Positions 35,059 to 43,906 of a stretch of 64,000 nt of DNA are shown one piece after another. The first letter of the stretch is position 1. The number at the start of each line of letters is the position of its first letter. Both the position numbers and the translations under genes were made by a program. The DNA comes from an uncultured Lachnospiraceae bacterium (GTDB lineage Bacteria > Bacillota > Clostridia > Lachnospirales > Lachnospiraceae): positions 1-64,000 of the forward strand of contig CACZFF010000009.1 of assembly GCA_902780385.1 (NCBI GenBank), given 5' to 3'. The notes under the pieces are model-generated. The model was not told the DNA's origin and made no database searches. It worked only from the letters and a program-made list of their open reading frames with translations.

Positions 35059-35430
35059 CTATTTTTTTTCCTCTTTAAAGACAGTTTCGCCTTCGTAGAT
35101 CAGCCCGAGTTTTTCACGGGCAACCTCTTCTATATAAGCATCTGTTGAGGTATATCTGCGGTACTCTTCGATATCAGCGGCGCGCTGCTGCTCCGTCTGG
35201 ATCTCCTTCTTGAGCTGTACGGCACGTTTCCGGTTGTCAGCCAGGCGCCTGTTCAGGGACATGGCGTTAACGGAGACAGCAATCATCAGGATCACTACCA
35301 CCAGAGCTGCCAGGAACATACTCAGACGATTATGACGGCGGTCCTGTGTCAACAGCCCTCTGTTCTGCACCCGGGTCCCGTTTTTACTTTTCTTTACCGT
35401 ACGTTTTACGGATTTTCGGGTTGTCTTCAT
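35059..35430 (-). CDS. divIC: septum formation initiator family protein (DivIC/FtsB)
   Basis: Small bitopic divisome protein. A Lys/Arg-rich cytoplasmic N terminus (1-35) is followed by one transmembrane segment (39-56), a coiled coil (57-90) and the family end motif REKLGLIYEGETVF. The length of 123 residues is normal. AGAGGAAAG lies before the ATG. It sits between rqcP and tilS; the sporulation genes yabP, yabQ and spoIIE that share this interval in spore-formers are absent. Confidence 0.92.
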   Translation of the reverse strand: MKTTRKSVKRTVKKSKNGTRVQNRGLLTQDRRHNRLSMFLAALVVVILMIAVSVNAMSLNRRLADNRKRAVQLKKEIQTEQQRAADIEEYRRYTSTDAYIEEVAREKLGLIYEGETVFKEEKK

Positions 35431-35626
35431 TTCTCTTTCCTCTCAGCCCCTGCTCTCTGTCCCTGCTTCTCCCCGGCAGGATCAGCCTGCTCTTTTTCGC
35501 TTTCTAAATCATATTATGATAATGCACTGAAAACGTACGGAAAGACCATCGATCCCACGAGGATCTTTCCAGTATCCTTTCTTATACATTCTTTTCTATA
35601 CAATCTGTTCTATACAGCAGCATCTG

Positions 35627-35866
35627 TCAGCAGTAGCGGAAAAGATCCTGTACTTCCTCCTTGCGGACATTGTCGCGGACTGCCAGCACTTCCGCCTTGA
35701 TCTCGCGGTCTCCGAACGATATCCCTATGATATCGCCGGGCTTTACTTCGGCGCTGGCTCTGGCAATTTTGCCGTTGAGCGTGACCCTGCCGTTATCGCA
35801 GGCTTCATTCGCAACAGTTCTGCGTTTGATGAGCCTTGTGACCTTCAGATACTTGTCCAGTCTCAT
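35627..35866 (-). CDS. rqcP: RNA-binding S4 domain protein (RqcP/Hsp15-like)
   Basis: Small 79-residue S4 protein, MRLDKYLKVTRLIKRRT at the N terminus, like Bacillus RqcP (YabO), which helps RqcH add alanine tails to stalled nascent chains on 50S subunits. ATG 35866 is chosen because it starts the S4 domain; a longer open frame upstream overlaps hup and its hairpin and is not credible. The ribosome site is weak. It is flanked by hup and divIC as in related genomes. Confidence 0.9.
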   Translation of the reverse strand: MRLDKYLKVTRLIKRRTVANEACDNGRVTLNGKIARASAEVKPGDIIGISFGDREIKAEVLAVRDNVRKEEVQDLFRYC

Positions 35867-35930
35867 ATTCTGTCTGCTTTCTCTTTCCTGCAGCATGCGT
35901 CGAAACGCCGCAGCGGACTTTATTTTGAGA

Positions 35931-35958
35931 CAGCCCGCTGCCTGGCGGCAGCGGGCTG
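35931..35958 (-). terminator. GC-rich hairpin after hup
   Basis: CAGCCCGCTGCC pairs fully with GGCAGCGGGCTG around a 4-nt loop. The minus-strand tail TCTCAAAATAAAG has few T residues, so it may stabilise the hup mRNA 3' end rather than terminate cleanly. Confidence 0.6.
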
Positions 35959-35984
35959 CATTATTTACATCACAATCACTGTCT

Positions 35985-36260
35985 TCAGCCGTTAATGGCA
36001 TCCTTGAAAGCCTTGCCTGCTTTGAATTTAGGTGTCTTGGAGGCAGCAATCTGGATGGACTCGCCTGTCTGAGGGTTTCTGCCTTCTCTTGCGGAGCGCT
36101 CGCCGATGTCAAATGTGCCGAAGCCTACCAGCTGAACCTTCTCGCCGTCCCTGAGAGCCTCGATCACAGTGTCCGTGAAAGCCTTGTATGCCTTCTCTGC
36201 ATCCTTTAAAGTAAGCCCGGATTTCTCATGCATCTTGTCAATAAACTGTCCCTTGTTCAT
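35985..36260 (-). CDS. hup: HU-type DNA-binding protein
   Basis: Nucleoid-associated dimer that bends DNA. The 91 residues have the HU fold with the signature GFGTFDIGERSAREGRNPQTGE. ATG 36260 (MNKGQFID) has AGGAG 6 nt upstream. It has a strong promoter of its own and a stable 3' hairpin, in keeping with high expression. Confidence 0.96.
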   Translation of the reverse strand: MNKGQFIDKMHEKSGLTLKDAEKAYKAFTDTVIEALRDGEKVQLVGFGTFDIGERSAREGRNPQTGESIQIAASKTPKFKAGKAFKDAING

Positions 36261-36396
36261 GCTTTTCTCCTTATGTTCTCCCTGCACGGCAGGTTGTTTT
36301 GATAATTGTGTCGCTCTGAAGCAGTAACAACTCTACTGCAGACAAGCGGCTGCATTTTCAGCGTCCTGCCTGGCTGTACAAGACTTCAGCAAATTA

Positions 36397-36426
36397 ATAT
36401 TACTTGTTTCACACTGTTTTTGTCAA
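36397..36426 (-). promoter_or_regulatory. sigma-A promoter of hup
   Basis: A consensus TTGACA (36421-36426) is followed after 18 nt by TAATAT (36397-36402). The leader is about 130 nt. Nothing else was recognised in 36261-36502. Confidence 0.75.
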
Positions 36427-36502
36427 TACAGACATGCAGTGTCATAAAGACATGCCGCCGCCATGTCTGGCTTATTTACAGTACACTTCCTGTAATGCGG
36501 GC

Positions 36503-37843
36503 TCACATTGCGGCGGGCCCGTATTTTTCCATTAAATACTCTTTGTTATTGTGTTCAGGATCATCGATCACATCACGGTACATGGCCCCGAGCACTTCTC
36601 CGATCTCCCTGCCGGGCTTCATGCCGGCTGCGATCAGGTCTTTTCCGTTGACAGCGAGGTCTTTGAGGGAGAGACAGTCTCCCTCCTCCAGTATCTTTCT
36701 GTAGAGAAGACGCACCTCCTCAAGATAATCCATTTTCTCCTGAAAGCGGAAATCACTCTGGGCACGGGTGTCCGCGTCCTTTACCTCCAGATAGAGGGGA
36801 AACAGATCCTCTCCAATCAGGCTGATCGCTTTTCGGACGCTTTTTCCGGTGAGTCCGCAGGTAAGATCATGATAGCGGACCAGCTTTGACACGCTCCTGC
36901 GGGTTTCATTGTCCGATTTGAGGCGCCGCAGAATGTCATTGGCCATCTGCGCGCTGACTTCCTGATGTCCGTAGAAGTGGTCGATCCCCTGTTCATCTGT
37001 TGTCTTGCAGGATGGCTTTCCCATATCGTGCATAAGCATTGTATAGCGCAGGATACGGTCCGGACGGGCATTTCCGATGGAAACGATCGTGTGCTCTCCC
37101 ACACTGTACTTGTGGTGAGGGTTGTTCTGTGCAGTCTCCATACACCGGTCAAATTCCGGGAGTATGACTGCAGTGATGCCGCACTCATAGGCCATTTTGA
37201 GTTTTTCGGGGTGCGGCGAGACCAGGAGCTTCTCCAGCTCCGCGGCAATTCTCTCGGCACTGATCTTCGAGAGGGTGGGCGCCAGCTCCTTCATGGCCTG
37301 TACGGTATCCTCCTCGACCTCATAGCCCAGCTGGGCGGCGAAGCGGACGGCCCGCATGATCCGCAGCGCATCCTCTCCGAAGCGTTTTGCGGGGTCTCCC
37401 ACTGCGCGGATCAGGCCCTTTTCCAGGTCCGGAAGCCCTCCGAACAAGTCCTGCAAGCCCTTTCTTTCGCTGTAGGCCATGGCGTTGATCGTGAAATCCC
37501 TGCGCTGCAGGTCCTCCTGCAGGCTGGCCGTAAAAGTGACTTCCGATGGATGCCTTCCGTCCAGATATTCTCCGTCCACTCTGTAGGTGGTGACTTCGAA
37601 AGGCTCACCGTCCATCAGGATGGTCACAGTCCCGTGTTTGAGGCCTGTGTCGATCGTGCGGCGGAACAGAGCTTTGACCTGGAGCGGAAGCGCCGATGTC
37701 GTGATGTCCCAGTCGTTAGGGTTCCGTCCCAGGAGGCTGTCCCGCACGCAGCCGCCGACCACAAAGGCCTCGTAGCCGTGGTCCTCCAGCACGCGCAGGA
37801 TCCTGGCCGCTCCCGGCGGAATCCTGATTTCTATATCTCTCAT
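36503..37843 (-). CDS. cca: CCA tRNA nucleotidyltransferase with HD domain
   Basis: Adds or repairs the 3' CCA of tRNAs. The nucleotidyltransferase signature is GGCVRDSLLGRNPNDWDITT (29-48), with Asp45 and Asp47 as catalytic residues, followed by the RRDFTINAMA motif, the head/neck domains, and an HD-type domain (LMHDMGKP). ATG 37843 has GGGGGA 5 nt upstream. At 446 residues it is normal for clostridial members. It follows proS by 73 bp. Confidence 0.95.
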   Translation of the reverse strand: MRDIEIRIPPGAARILRVLEDHGYEAFVVGGCVRDSLLGRNPNDWDITTSALPLQVKALFRRTIDTGLKHGTVTILMDGEPFEVTTYRVDGEYLDGRHPSEVTFTASLQEDLQRRDFTINAMAYSERKGLQDLFGGLPDLEKGLIRAVGDPAKRFGEDALRIMRAVRFAAQLGYEVEEDTVQAMKELAPTLSKISAERIAAELEKLLVSPHPEKLKMAYECGITAVILPEFDRCMETAQNNPHHKYSVGEHTIVSIGNARPDRILRYTMLMHDMGKPSCKTTDEQGIDHFYGHQEVSAQMANDILRRLKSDNETRRSVSKLVRYHDLTCGLTGKSVRKAISLIGEDLFPLYLEVKDADTRAQSDFRFQEKMDYLEEVRLLYRKILEEGDCLSLKDLAVNGKDLIAAGMKPGREIGEVLGAMYRDVIDDPEHNNKEYLMEKYGPAAM

Positions 37844-37916
37844 AAAAATCCCCCACAAACGTGAGACATCCGCCCTTTACCGGTCTGAACCATCCGCCGG
37901 TCTCAGCGGCGGGTCA

Positions 37917-39350
37917 TCAATAAGATTTGCCCCAGTAGACCATCTTCTTGGCCGGTTTTCCGCAGCAGACGCAGGTCTGCGCGATCTCTTCCTGCTCGAA
38001 GGGGATGCAGCGGCTGGTCACGCCGAATTTTTCTTTGATTTCTTCTTCACACGCCAGTTCGCCGCACCACATGGCCTTGACGAAACCGGTCTTCTCGGCG
38101 AAGGTCCTGTCGAACTCTTCGCGGCTGGCTGCCTTGTAGGTATGTTCCTCGAGGTGCTTTTTGGCGCGTTCGAACATATCCTTCTGGATCTGCTCCAGAA
38201 GCTCGCCGATCCTGGCTTCCAGCTTATCCAGTTCGCACTCTTCCTTGGCGCCCGTATCTCTGCGGGCGATGATGCACTTGCCGTTCTGGATATCGCGGGG
38301 TCCGATCTCGACACGGAGCGGGAATCCGCGCATCTCCTGGTCCGCAAACTTGAAGCCGGGGCTCTTGTCGCTGTCATCGACTTTGACGCGGAAATTGCTC
38401 AGGGTCTCTTTCAGCTCGTATGCCTTTTCGAGGACGCCTGCCTTGCGCTGCTGGATCGGCACGATCACGACCTGGGTGGGCGCGATGCGGGGAGGCAGCA
38501 CCAGACCGGAATTGTCGCCGTGCACCATGATGAGGGCGCCGATGATACGGGTGGAAAGACCCCAGGAGGTCTGGAAGGCGTGCTTCTGCTTGTTGTCCTT
38601 GTCCGTGAACAGGATGCCGTAGGCCTTCGCGAAGTCATCGCCGAAGTCATGGCTGGTACCGGACTGCAGGGCTCTGCCGTCATGCATGAGAGCTTCGATG
38701 GTATAGGTCGCCACGGCACCGGCAAATTTCTCCTTGTCGGTCTTTCTGCCCTTGATGGTGGGGATGGCCAGATCCTCTGCGCAGAAATCCGCATAGACGT
38801 TCAGCATCTGCTGGGTCCTTGCCTCAGCCTCTTCCGCGGAGGCGTGGACGGTGTGGCCTTCCTGCCACATGAACTCACGGGAACGCAGGAAGGGCCTGGT
38901 CTCCTTTTCCCAGCGGACAACGCTGCACCACTGGTTGTAGATCTTGGGGAGATCGCGGTAGGACTGGATCTCGCCCCTGTAGAAGTCGCTGAACAGAGAC
39001 TCGGACGTAGGGCGGACACAGACGCGCTCGTCAAGCTTCTCGGAACCGCCGTGGGTGACCCATGCAACCTCGGGCGCAAAGCCTTCGACCAGGTCGCTCT
39101 CCTTGCTGAGGAGGCGCTCCGGAATCAGCATGGGAAGATATACGTTCTCCACGCCGACTGCCTTAAAGCGGGCGTCAAGGTGTTTCTGTACAGCTTCCCA
39201 GATGGCATATCCGGCGGGTTTATAGACCATAAATCCCTTGATATTTGAATAGGCGATCAGGCCTGCCTTGATGCAGACATCTGTATACCATTGTGTAAAG
39301 TCTTCGTCCATTGCCGTGATCTCGGCAACCAGTTTCTTCTGTTCTGCCAC
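37917..39350 (-). CDS. proS: prolyl-tRNA synthetase (archaeal/eukaryotic-like type)
   Basis: Charges tRNA(Pro). The 477-residue form without the bacterial editing insertion is the short type found in many Clostridia. Class II motif 2 is seen as VVRWEKETRPFLRSREFMWQ, and the anticodon-binding domain follows VVIVPIQ. The C-terminal cysteines in CVCCGKPAKKMVYWGKSY resemble the zinc site of this type. GTG 39350 is chosen as start (AAAGGG upstream, and VAEQKKLVAEI begins the family homology); the open frame upstream runs through a palindrome. No T-box was found. Confidence 0.93.
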   Translation of the reverse strand: MAEQKKLVAEITAMDEDFTQWYTDVCIKAGLIAYSNIKGFMVYKPAGYAIWEAVQKHLDARFKAVGVENVYLPMLIPERLLSKESDLVEGFAPEVAWVTHGGSEKLDERVCVRPTSESLFSDFYRGEIQSYRDLPKIYNQWCSVVRWEKETRPFLRSREFMWQEGHTVHASAEEAEARTQQMLNVYADFCAEDLAIPTIKGRKTDKEKFAGAVATYTIEALMHDGRALQSGTSHDFGDDFAKAYGILFTDKDNKQKHAFQTSWGLSTRIIGALIMVHGDNSGLVLPPRIAPTQVVIVPIQQRKAGVLEKAYELKETLSNFRVKVDDSDKSPGFKFADQEMRGFPLRVEIGPRDIQNGKCIIARRDTGAKEECELDKLEARIGELLEQIQKDMFERAKKHLEEHTYKAASREEFDRTFAEKTGFVKAMWCGELACEEEIKEKFGVTSRCIPFEQEEIAQTCVCCGKPAKKMVYWGKSY

Positions 39351-39407
39351 TTTTTCATTCCCTTTCTCCGGGAAAACCCGGTTGTCTGTGTTGATGGGTT
39401 CCGTAGT

Positions 39408-39442
39408 CACAGTACACGCCCCTATAAAGGGCGTGTACTGTG
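39408..39442. repeat. GTACACGCCC palindrome, copy 1
   Basis: CACAGTACACGCCC pairs perfectly over 14 bp with GGGCGTGTACTGTG around a 7-nt loop, in the leader of proS. A second copy with the same core but different matched flanks lies at 58364-58402. Confidence 0.85.
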
Positions 39443-39538
39443 GCATTGCGTTTCATGCGGATCTGTATTTATCGATCCGGTTCAATCGTGATCCACGCTG
39501 CCATGACAATTTACTGTATACTGCTGTCAATATGCACT

Positions 39539-40597
39539 TTATGTCTCCCCGCCGGAAGAATCAGCGGATGCGCCTTCTGATGTATCGGATTCATCCGCTT
39601 TCTCAGGCTTTTTGGAGACACGTACATAGACAGTGATGTTTTCTTCACTTGTATCCGTCAGATACGCTCCATCAGGCAGATATTTTTCAATACTGATCAG
39701 CTTGTGGATATTGCTGCTGATGGGACCGGAAGCAATATCCTCCGCAGGTATTTCTATGGAATCAATGTCCCGCAGGATACCTGCCGCACCGGCGATCTCA
39801 ATGGATAAGGGATCCGAAGTGGGATGCGAGTCCATTTTATAGCCGTCTGCAATCGGCACTTCCGAGCCGATGGCGATGCCGACGCTCTTTGTCTGATAGA
39901 TCGTGGCTACCACCTTGACAGATGAAATATTGAGATGAAGTTTCTGTGACGCCATCTCTTCCGAAGTGATCTCATCCCCTTCTTCATCATAGAGGATGAT
40001 GTCCGGATAAGAATTGATGCTCCTCTCCGAACCTGTTATATCAACCCGGACCACTGCGCGTCCCACATCTGCCACGCAGGACTGGGGGCCGGTAATAATG
40101 ACCTGGTTCTGCTCCGCGGATGATTCATACAGAATATATCCGTCAGCAGGCTTTCCCACAGCTTCCACTTCGAGCGGCAGCGATTTGGTCTCCTGGGGTT
40201 CCACCCGCAGCTGGACATAGCTGATACTGCCCGTGATCCGCTCAATGCTGTTGGAATATTTGTCAGTTGTCAGGGAGATTCTGACGGATCCGTCGTCTTC
40301 GATCTGACGCACATCCGCAGTCGCAATGACATTTTTTGCCTCCAGCTTGTCGATGACAGAGCGCTTGGCGTAAATGGTCACCGTGGGGATCACATCCGAA
40401 TCATCCAGGACCGTATATACATCTCCTTCTTTTTCAATCGACTCCCCGTGCAGGATCTCAACATTTACATTGTTGACTGTCATGCGCACAGCCGGGTCGC
40501 TGAAATAGTTGATCATATACCAGACCGCCATGGCGATCAGAACGGATGCCACTTTCAGACGCAGATTCGAATCCAGGCTCTTGATACGCTCAAACAT
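39539..40597 (-). CDS. cdaR: CdaA regulatory protein, YbbR repeats
   Basis: Membrane-anchored extracytoplasmic regulator of the diadenylate cyclase CdaA. One transmembrane segment (about 14-31) is followed by several YbbR-type beta repeats and an acidic Ser/Asp-rich C terminus. ATG 40597 (MFERIKSLD) has AGGAGG 5 nt upstream and overlaps the 3' end of cdaA by 8 nt, so the pair is translationally coupled. The larger upstream open frame only overlaps cdaA. Confidence 0.9.
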   Translation of the reverse strand: MFERIKSLDSNLRLKVASVLIAMAVWYMINYFSDPAVRMTVNNVNVEILHGESIEKEGDVYTVLDDSDVIPTVTIYAKRSVIDKLEAKNVIATADVRQIEDDGSVRISLTTDKYSNSIERITGSISYVQLRVEPQETKSLPLEVEAVGKPADGYILYESSAEQNQVIITGPQSCVADVGRAVVRVDITGSERSINSYPDIILYDEEGDEITSEEMASQKLHLNISSVKVVATIYQTKSVGIAIGSEVPIADGYKMDSHPTSDPLSIEIAGAAGILRDIDSIEIPAEDIASGPISSNIHKLISIEKYLPDGAYLTDTSEENITVYVRVSKKPEKADESDTSEGASADSSGGET

Positions 40598-41612
40598 GCG
40601 CACCTCCTTCCTTTCCCGCATCCGCAGGCTCCAGTATGTCAGGATCCGCGGCCTCCGGAACTTTCGCATCTGAAGCGGTCTTTTTCTGATCCGAAGCGGA
40701 ACCGCCCTGTTTTGTCCGGCGCAGTGCGTTTCTGCCGAATTCGGATATTCCGCCCAGGGGCGAGCGGGTCGCATTTTTGGCAGCCTCCTCCTGGGAGAGC
40801 TTGTTCTGCAGACGCACCAGTGCTCCCCGGAGCTGTTCGGGTGTCACATTGCTCCAGAGATTTCCCTTGTAGGAATAGCTCAGCTGTCCGGTTTCTTCCG
40901 ATACGATCAGCGTGAGGGCATCGGTTTCCTCCGATATGCCCACACCTGCCCGGTGCCGCGTTCCCAGGTTTTTGTCCAGCTGGGAAGACGTGATCGGCAG
41001 ATAACTGGTCGCGGAGACAATCCTGTTGCCGCGCACAATGACCGCCCCGTCATGGAGCGGTGTATTTTTTTCAAATATATTGATGAGCAGCTGGCTGGAG
41101 ACGATCGCGTCGATCTCGATTCCGGAGCGCACATATTCGAGGAGCGGTGTCGTCTGTTCGATCACAATCAGGGCTCCTGTCTTCACCCGTCCCATTTCGA
41201 TGCAGGCGCGGAGCAGTTCGTTGATTGTCCGGTCCGAAAAACGGCCCTCCTCGGTCTTGGCAGGTTCCATACGGAGAATGGAGCTCAGGAAATTTCTGCG
41301 TCCCAGTTCCTCCATGGCCTTGCGCAGTTCCGGCTGAAGAATGATCACAAGTGCTGTGACGGCGATACCCGCGACGTGCTGGAAGATCCACAGAATTGTG
41401 GTCATGTTAAAGACAGCTGCAAGAATGGCCATTGCTATCACTACAGCAATTCCCTTCATCAGCTGCCAGGCTCGCGTGTTTTTCACCCACACCAGGATGT
41501 GATATGTCAGATATGCTATAATCAGGACTTCGACAATATCTGTCCACCGTACATCGGGTATTCTAAGCCGCGATATGAAGTCACTAAATGAAAAAGTCCA
41601 TGAAAAGTTCAA
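40590..41612 (-). CDS. cdaA: diadenylate cyclase CdaA
   Basis: Makes c-di-AMP, which controls potassium and osmolyte uptake. Three transmembrane segments (25-95) precede the DAC domain with DGA (188-190) and RHR (219-221, in GTRHRAG). A charged C-terminal extension of about 60 residues follows. The start is a TTG at 41612, with AAGGA 9 nt upstream, only 6 nt after the stop of the preceding membrane-protein gene. Confidence 0.95.
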   Translation of the reverse strand: MNFSWTFSFSDFISRLRIPDVRWTDIVEVLIIAYLTYHILVWVKNTRAWQLMKGIAVVIAMAILAAVFNMTTILWIFQHVAGIAVTALVIILQPELRKAMEELGRRNFLSSILRMEPAKTEEGRFSDRTINELLRACIEMGRVKTGALIVIEQTTPLLEYVRSGIEIDAIVSSQLLINIFEKNTPLHDGAVIVRGNRIVSATSYLPITSSQLDKNLGTRHRAGVGISEETDALTLIVSEETGQLSYSYKGNLWSNVTPEQLRGALVRLQNKLSQEEAAKNATRSPLGGISEFGRNALRRTKQGGSASDQKKTASDAKVPEAADPDILEPADAGKEGGAHV

Positions 41613-41618
41613 CGATTA

Positions 41619-42632
41619 TCATCCTTCGTTTACATCAATATCAGCCTCTTCAGCAGGCGTTTCGTATTCGGGATCGAATTCATCTATCTCCGCCAGATCA
41701 GAGGTATAAACCATGACTTTAGGGACAGCCTTGACATAGTAATAGTAATCTTCGTCCTCAAACTGGACATTTTCTATGCGCAGGTAATCCACATTGAAAA
41801 TAAAGAACCGTACAATCTGTGCCAGCACAAAGGAAAAAACGATTCCGACAAATACATTGGCAAGATTGATCCCTGTTCCGTAGCGCATGTCACCGATCAG
41901 AAGACCGATCAGCTCTATGATGCAGCCGGCAGTTATCGCGATCATCCACGCGTTCACGATGGCGAGCCTGCGGATAAAACAGACCACAATGACTGTAACC
42001 GCGAGAATTGCTGCCAGTATGATCATCGGCCTGTCGTTGGTCATGCCGTCAACCAGACCGCGGAAATTCGTGATAATGCGCTCGCCGGCGATCACCGCCG
42101 CTCCTTCAGGGACTGCGAGCGAGGGGAGGTTCCCTTCCACCAGGAGCACATATTTGGTGAACAAAAGACCGAAGACGACCGGCACAGCCGCGCCCGGTCC
42201 GAATACAAGCCCGGCCAGGATGGGAATCAGATAATGCAGGTTGACCGCATAGGCCACCGGCATGAGCAGAAGAATGATCGTATCTCTGGGCGAGAAGCGG
42301 AAATATACCAGAAGGCAGACCAGAATCATCGCCGCGCCGATCGCTGCCGCCTCGAGCGACAGCTTATACAGGTTTAAGACCAGAACCAGGGCAATAATGC
42401 CCGCGGAAAAGCCGAGCGGGAGCATTGAGCACACAAGGGCAATGATCACATTGAGCAGGGTGCTGTTGAGCGCCGAGCCGCCGGCAATATGAATGCCGAG
42501 GTGGCTGCGCAGAAGGAGCAGCACCGAAAGGCAGACTGCAAAACGAAATAGAGACAGCAGCAGAAACTCCTGTCTTTTATAGAACTGTATGAGATTTTCT
42601 CTGAATACATATATACCGCTACTACTGTTCAT
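41619..42632 (-). CDS. conserved polytopic membrane protein upstream of cdaA
   Basis: Function not known. The 337 residues hold about eight or nine hydrophobic segments (27-290) and an acidic cytoplasmic tail. The tail begins with FEDEDYYYYVKAVPKVMVY, a Tyr-rich stretch. GGAGG lies 4 nt before the ATG. It is placed directly before cdaA-cdaR with a 6-nt gap, so it may take part in c-di-AMP signalling or cell-envelope work; this is inference from position only. Confidence 0.8.
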   Translation of the reverse strand: MNSSSGIYVFRENLIQFYKRQEFLLLSLFRFAVCLSVLLLLRSHLGIHIAGGSALNSTLLNVIIALVCSMLPLGFSAGIIALVLVLNLYKLSLEAAAIGAAMILVCLLVYFRFSPRDTIILLLMPVAYAVNLHYLIPILAGLVFGPGAAVPVVFGLLFTKYVLLVEGNLPSLAVPEGAAVIAGERIITNFRGLVDGMTNDRPMIILAAILAVTVIVVCFIRRLAIVNAWMIAITAGCIIELIGLLIGDMRYGTGINLANVFVGIVFSFVLAQIVRFFIFNVDYLRIENVQFEDEDYYYYVKAVPKVMVYTSDLAEIDEFDPEYETPAEEADIDVNEG

Positions 42633-42718
42633 TATGCCTCCATTGCTGCCGCACCGGGTGCGGACGGGCCGTGTTAGTCTTCAGGGCTGTGCCGTACCAT
42701 GCCCATGCACAGACATGG

Positions 42719-43135
42719 TCAGACTGCGTCTTTTTCCTTTATTCCGATCTCACGGTCGCAGATTTCTGTAAGTGCTTCCAGGTCCTGCTGATACATCCCG
42801 CGCCGTCTGGCAAACGCCGCACTCCTCCTGTAGAAAACCAGCAGTGTGACCAGCAGGAAGATCAGGATGAAAACAGCATAGCTTGTCACTGCCAGACGCA
42901 GATAGGTCCCCAGGCTGTTCTCATAGACCGAAAAGAATATATTCTCAAAAAAATACCCGCAGTAGACAGCCGCGCAGACTCCCCATGCCAGCGAACCTGC
43001 CACAAAAGAACCCACCAGGCCGAAAAGAATATAGTCGTTCCGGAAATATTCGGCTGTCCTCCCGTCCTTGACTCCCAGGCCTTCTTCATAGACAGTCAGC
43101 CGGGTCATCAGACGGATCTTCTCACTGTTCAGCAT
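42719..43135 (-). CDS. small membrane protein of unknown function
   Basis: 138 residues with two transmembrane segments (about 37-60 and 81-103) and charged termini. It has no motif I recognise. AGAGGA lies 11 nt before the ATG. It sits between comFC and the cdaA-associated membrane protein on the same strand, with gaps of 27 and 86 bp, and is probably co-transcribed. Confidence 0.7.
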   Translation of the reverse strand: MLNSEKIRLMTRLTVYEEGLGVKDGRTAEYFRNDYILFGLVGSFVAGSLAWGVCAAVYCGYFFENIFFSVYENSLGTYLRLAVTSYAVFILIFLLVTLLVFYRRSAAFARRRGMYQQDLEALTEICDREIGIKEKDAV

Positions 43136-43162
43136 ATGTAATATGTTCCTCTCATCAGATCA

Positions 43163-43906
43163 TCATGATCCGCTGTCCACGCCTGCGGCGAGTGTAATAA
43201 AACAGACACGGCAGGCGCCCTGTCTGTACAAAGCTTGAGCACAGGCATCCATTGTGGCGCCGGTCGTGTATATATCGTCTATAAGCATAATCGAATTTAA
43301 TTCTACATCATTTCCAAATGCCTGAAAAGCTTTTTTCAAATTATTTTGGCGCTCCGCAGGGGTCATGTTTTTCATGGGAAGTGTGTCTGTCACGCGCCTC
43401 AGCGCGTCGTCAAGGACAGGAATCCCGGTCTGACGCGATATTTCGCGGGCGAGAACAAGCGCCTGGTTGTAGCCGCGTGTCCGCAGCCTGTGCGCAGAGA
43501 CGGGTACCGGCACAAGATAATCAGGCATACGAGACGGGCCGCCTGCAGCTTCGCAGAGCTTGCCGGCCATGCATCTGCCGTAATAGGTCCCGTATTCCTG
43601 TCTTCCCTTGTATTTAAAGCGAAAAATACCTCCCGCGGCACTGTGATAGGTAAAAACCGTGCGTCCGCGCTCAAATACATGGGGAAGCATGCGGCAGTCC
43701 CGGCAGAGATTCTCTGCCGCTGAAAGAAGCTGTTTTCCGCAGCGGCGGCAGAAGGGTGCCTGCACTTTCTGCAGCATACCTTCGCAGAAGGGGCAGACCA
43801 GTGCCCCGAAGGGCCGCACAGGCCTGTCGCACACAGGACACCGGCGGGGAAAGGCCAGGTCCTCCGCCATACGCGCGGGCGCAGTCATTTTTTCATAAAT
43901 CTTCAT
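43163..43906 (-). CDS. comFC: ComF family protein (ComFC)
   Basis: Phosphoribosyltransferase-like protein needed for late steps of natural transformation in competent species. An N-terminal four-cysteine zinc region (CPVCDRP, CPFCEG, CRRCGKQ, CRDCR) precedes the PRT domain with VPVPVSAHRLRTRGYNQ and the MLIDDIYTTGAT PRPP loop. GGAG lies 6 nt before the ATG, which overlaps the stop of recD2 by 4 nt (ATGA), so the two are coupled. Confidence 0.93.
   Translation of the reverse strand: MKIYEKMTAPARMAEDLAFPRRCPVCDRPVRPFGALVCPFCEGMLQKVQAPFCRRCGKQLLSAAENLCRDCRMLPHVFERGRTVFTYHSAAGGIFRFKYKGRQEYGTYYGRCMAGKLCEAAGGPSRMPDYLVPVPVSAHRLRTRGYNQALVLAREISRQTGIPVLDDALRRVTDTLPMKNMTPAERQNNLKKAFQAFGNDVELNSIMLIDDIYTTGATMDACAQALYRQGACRVCFITLAAGVDSGS

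Noticed and set aside
35867-36112. A long N-terminal extension of the S4 protein
   Set aside because: It overlaps hup in another frame and its hairpin; the S4 domain begins at ATG 35866.
39351-39538. A T-box leader before proS
   Set aside because: No T-box consensus (AGGGUGGNACCGCG-like) or antiterminator was seen; the only structure is the GTACACGCCC palindrome.
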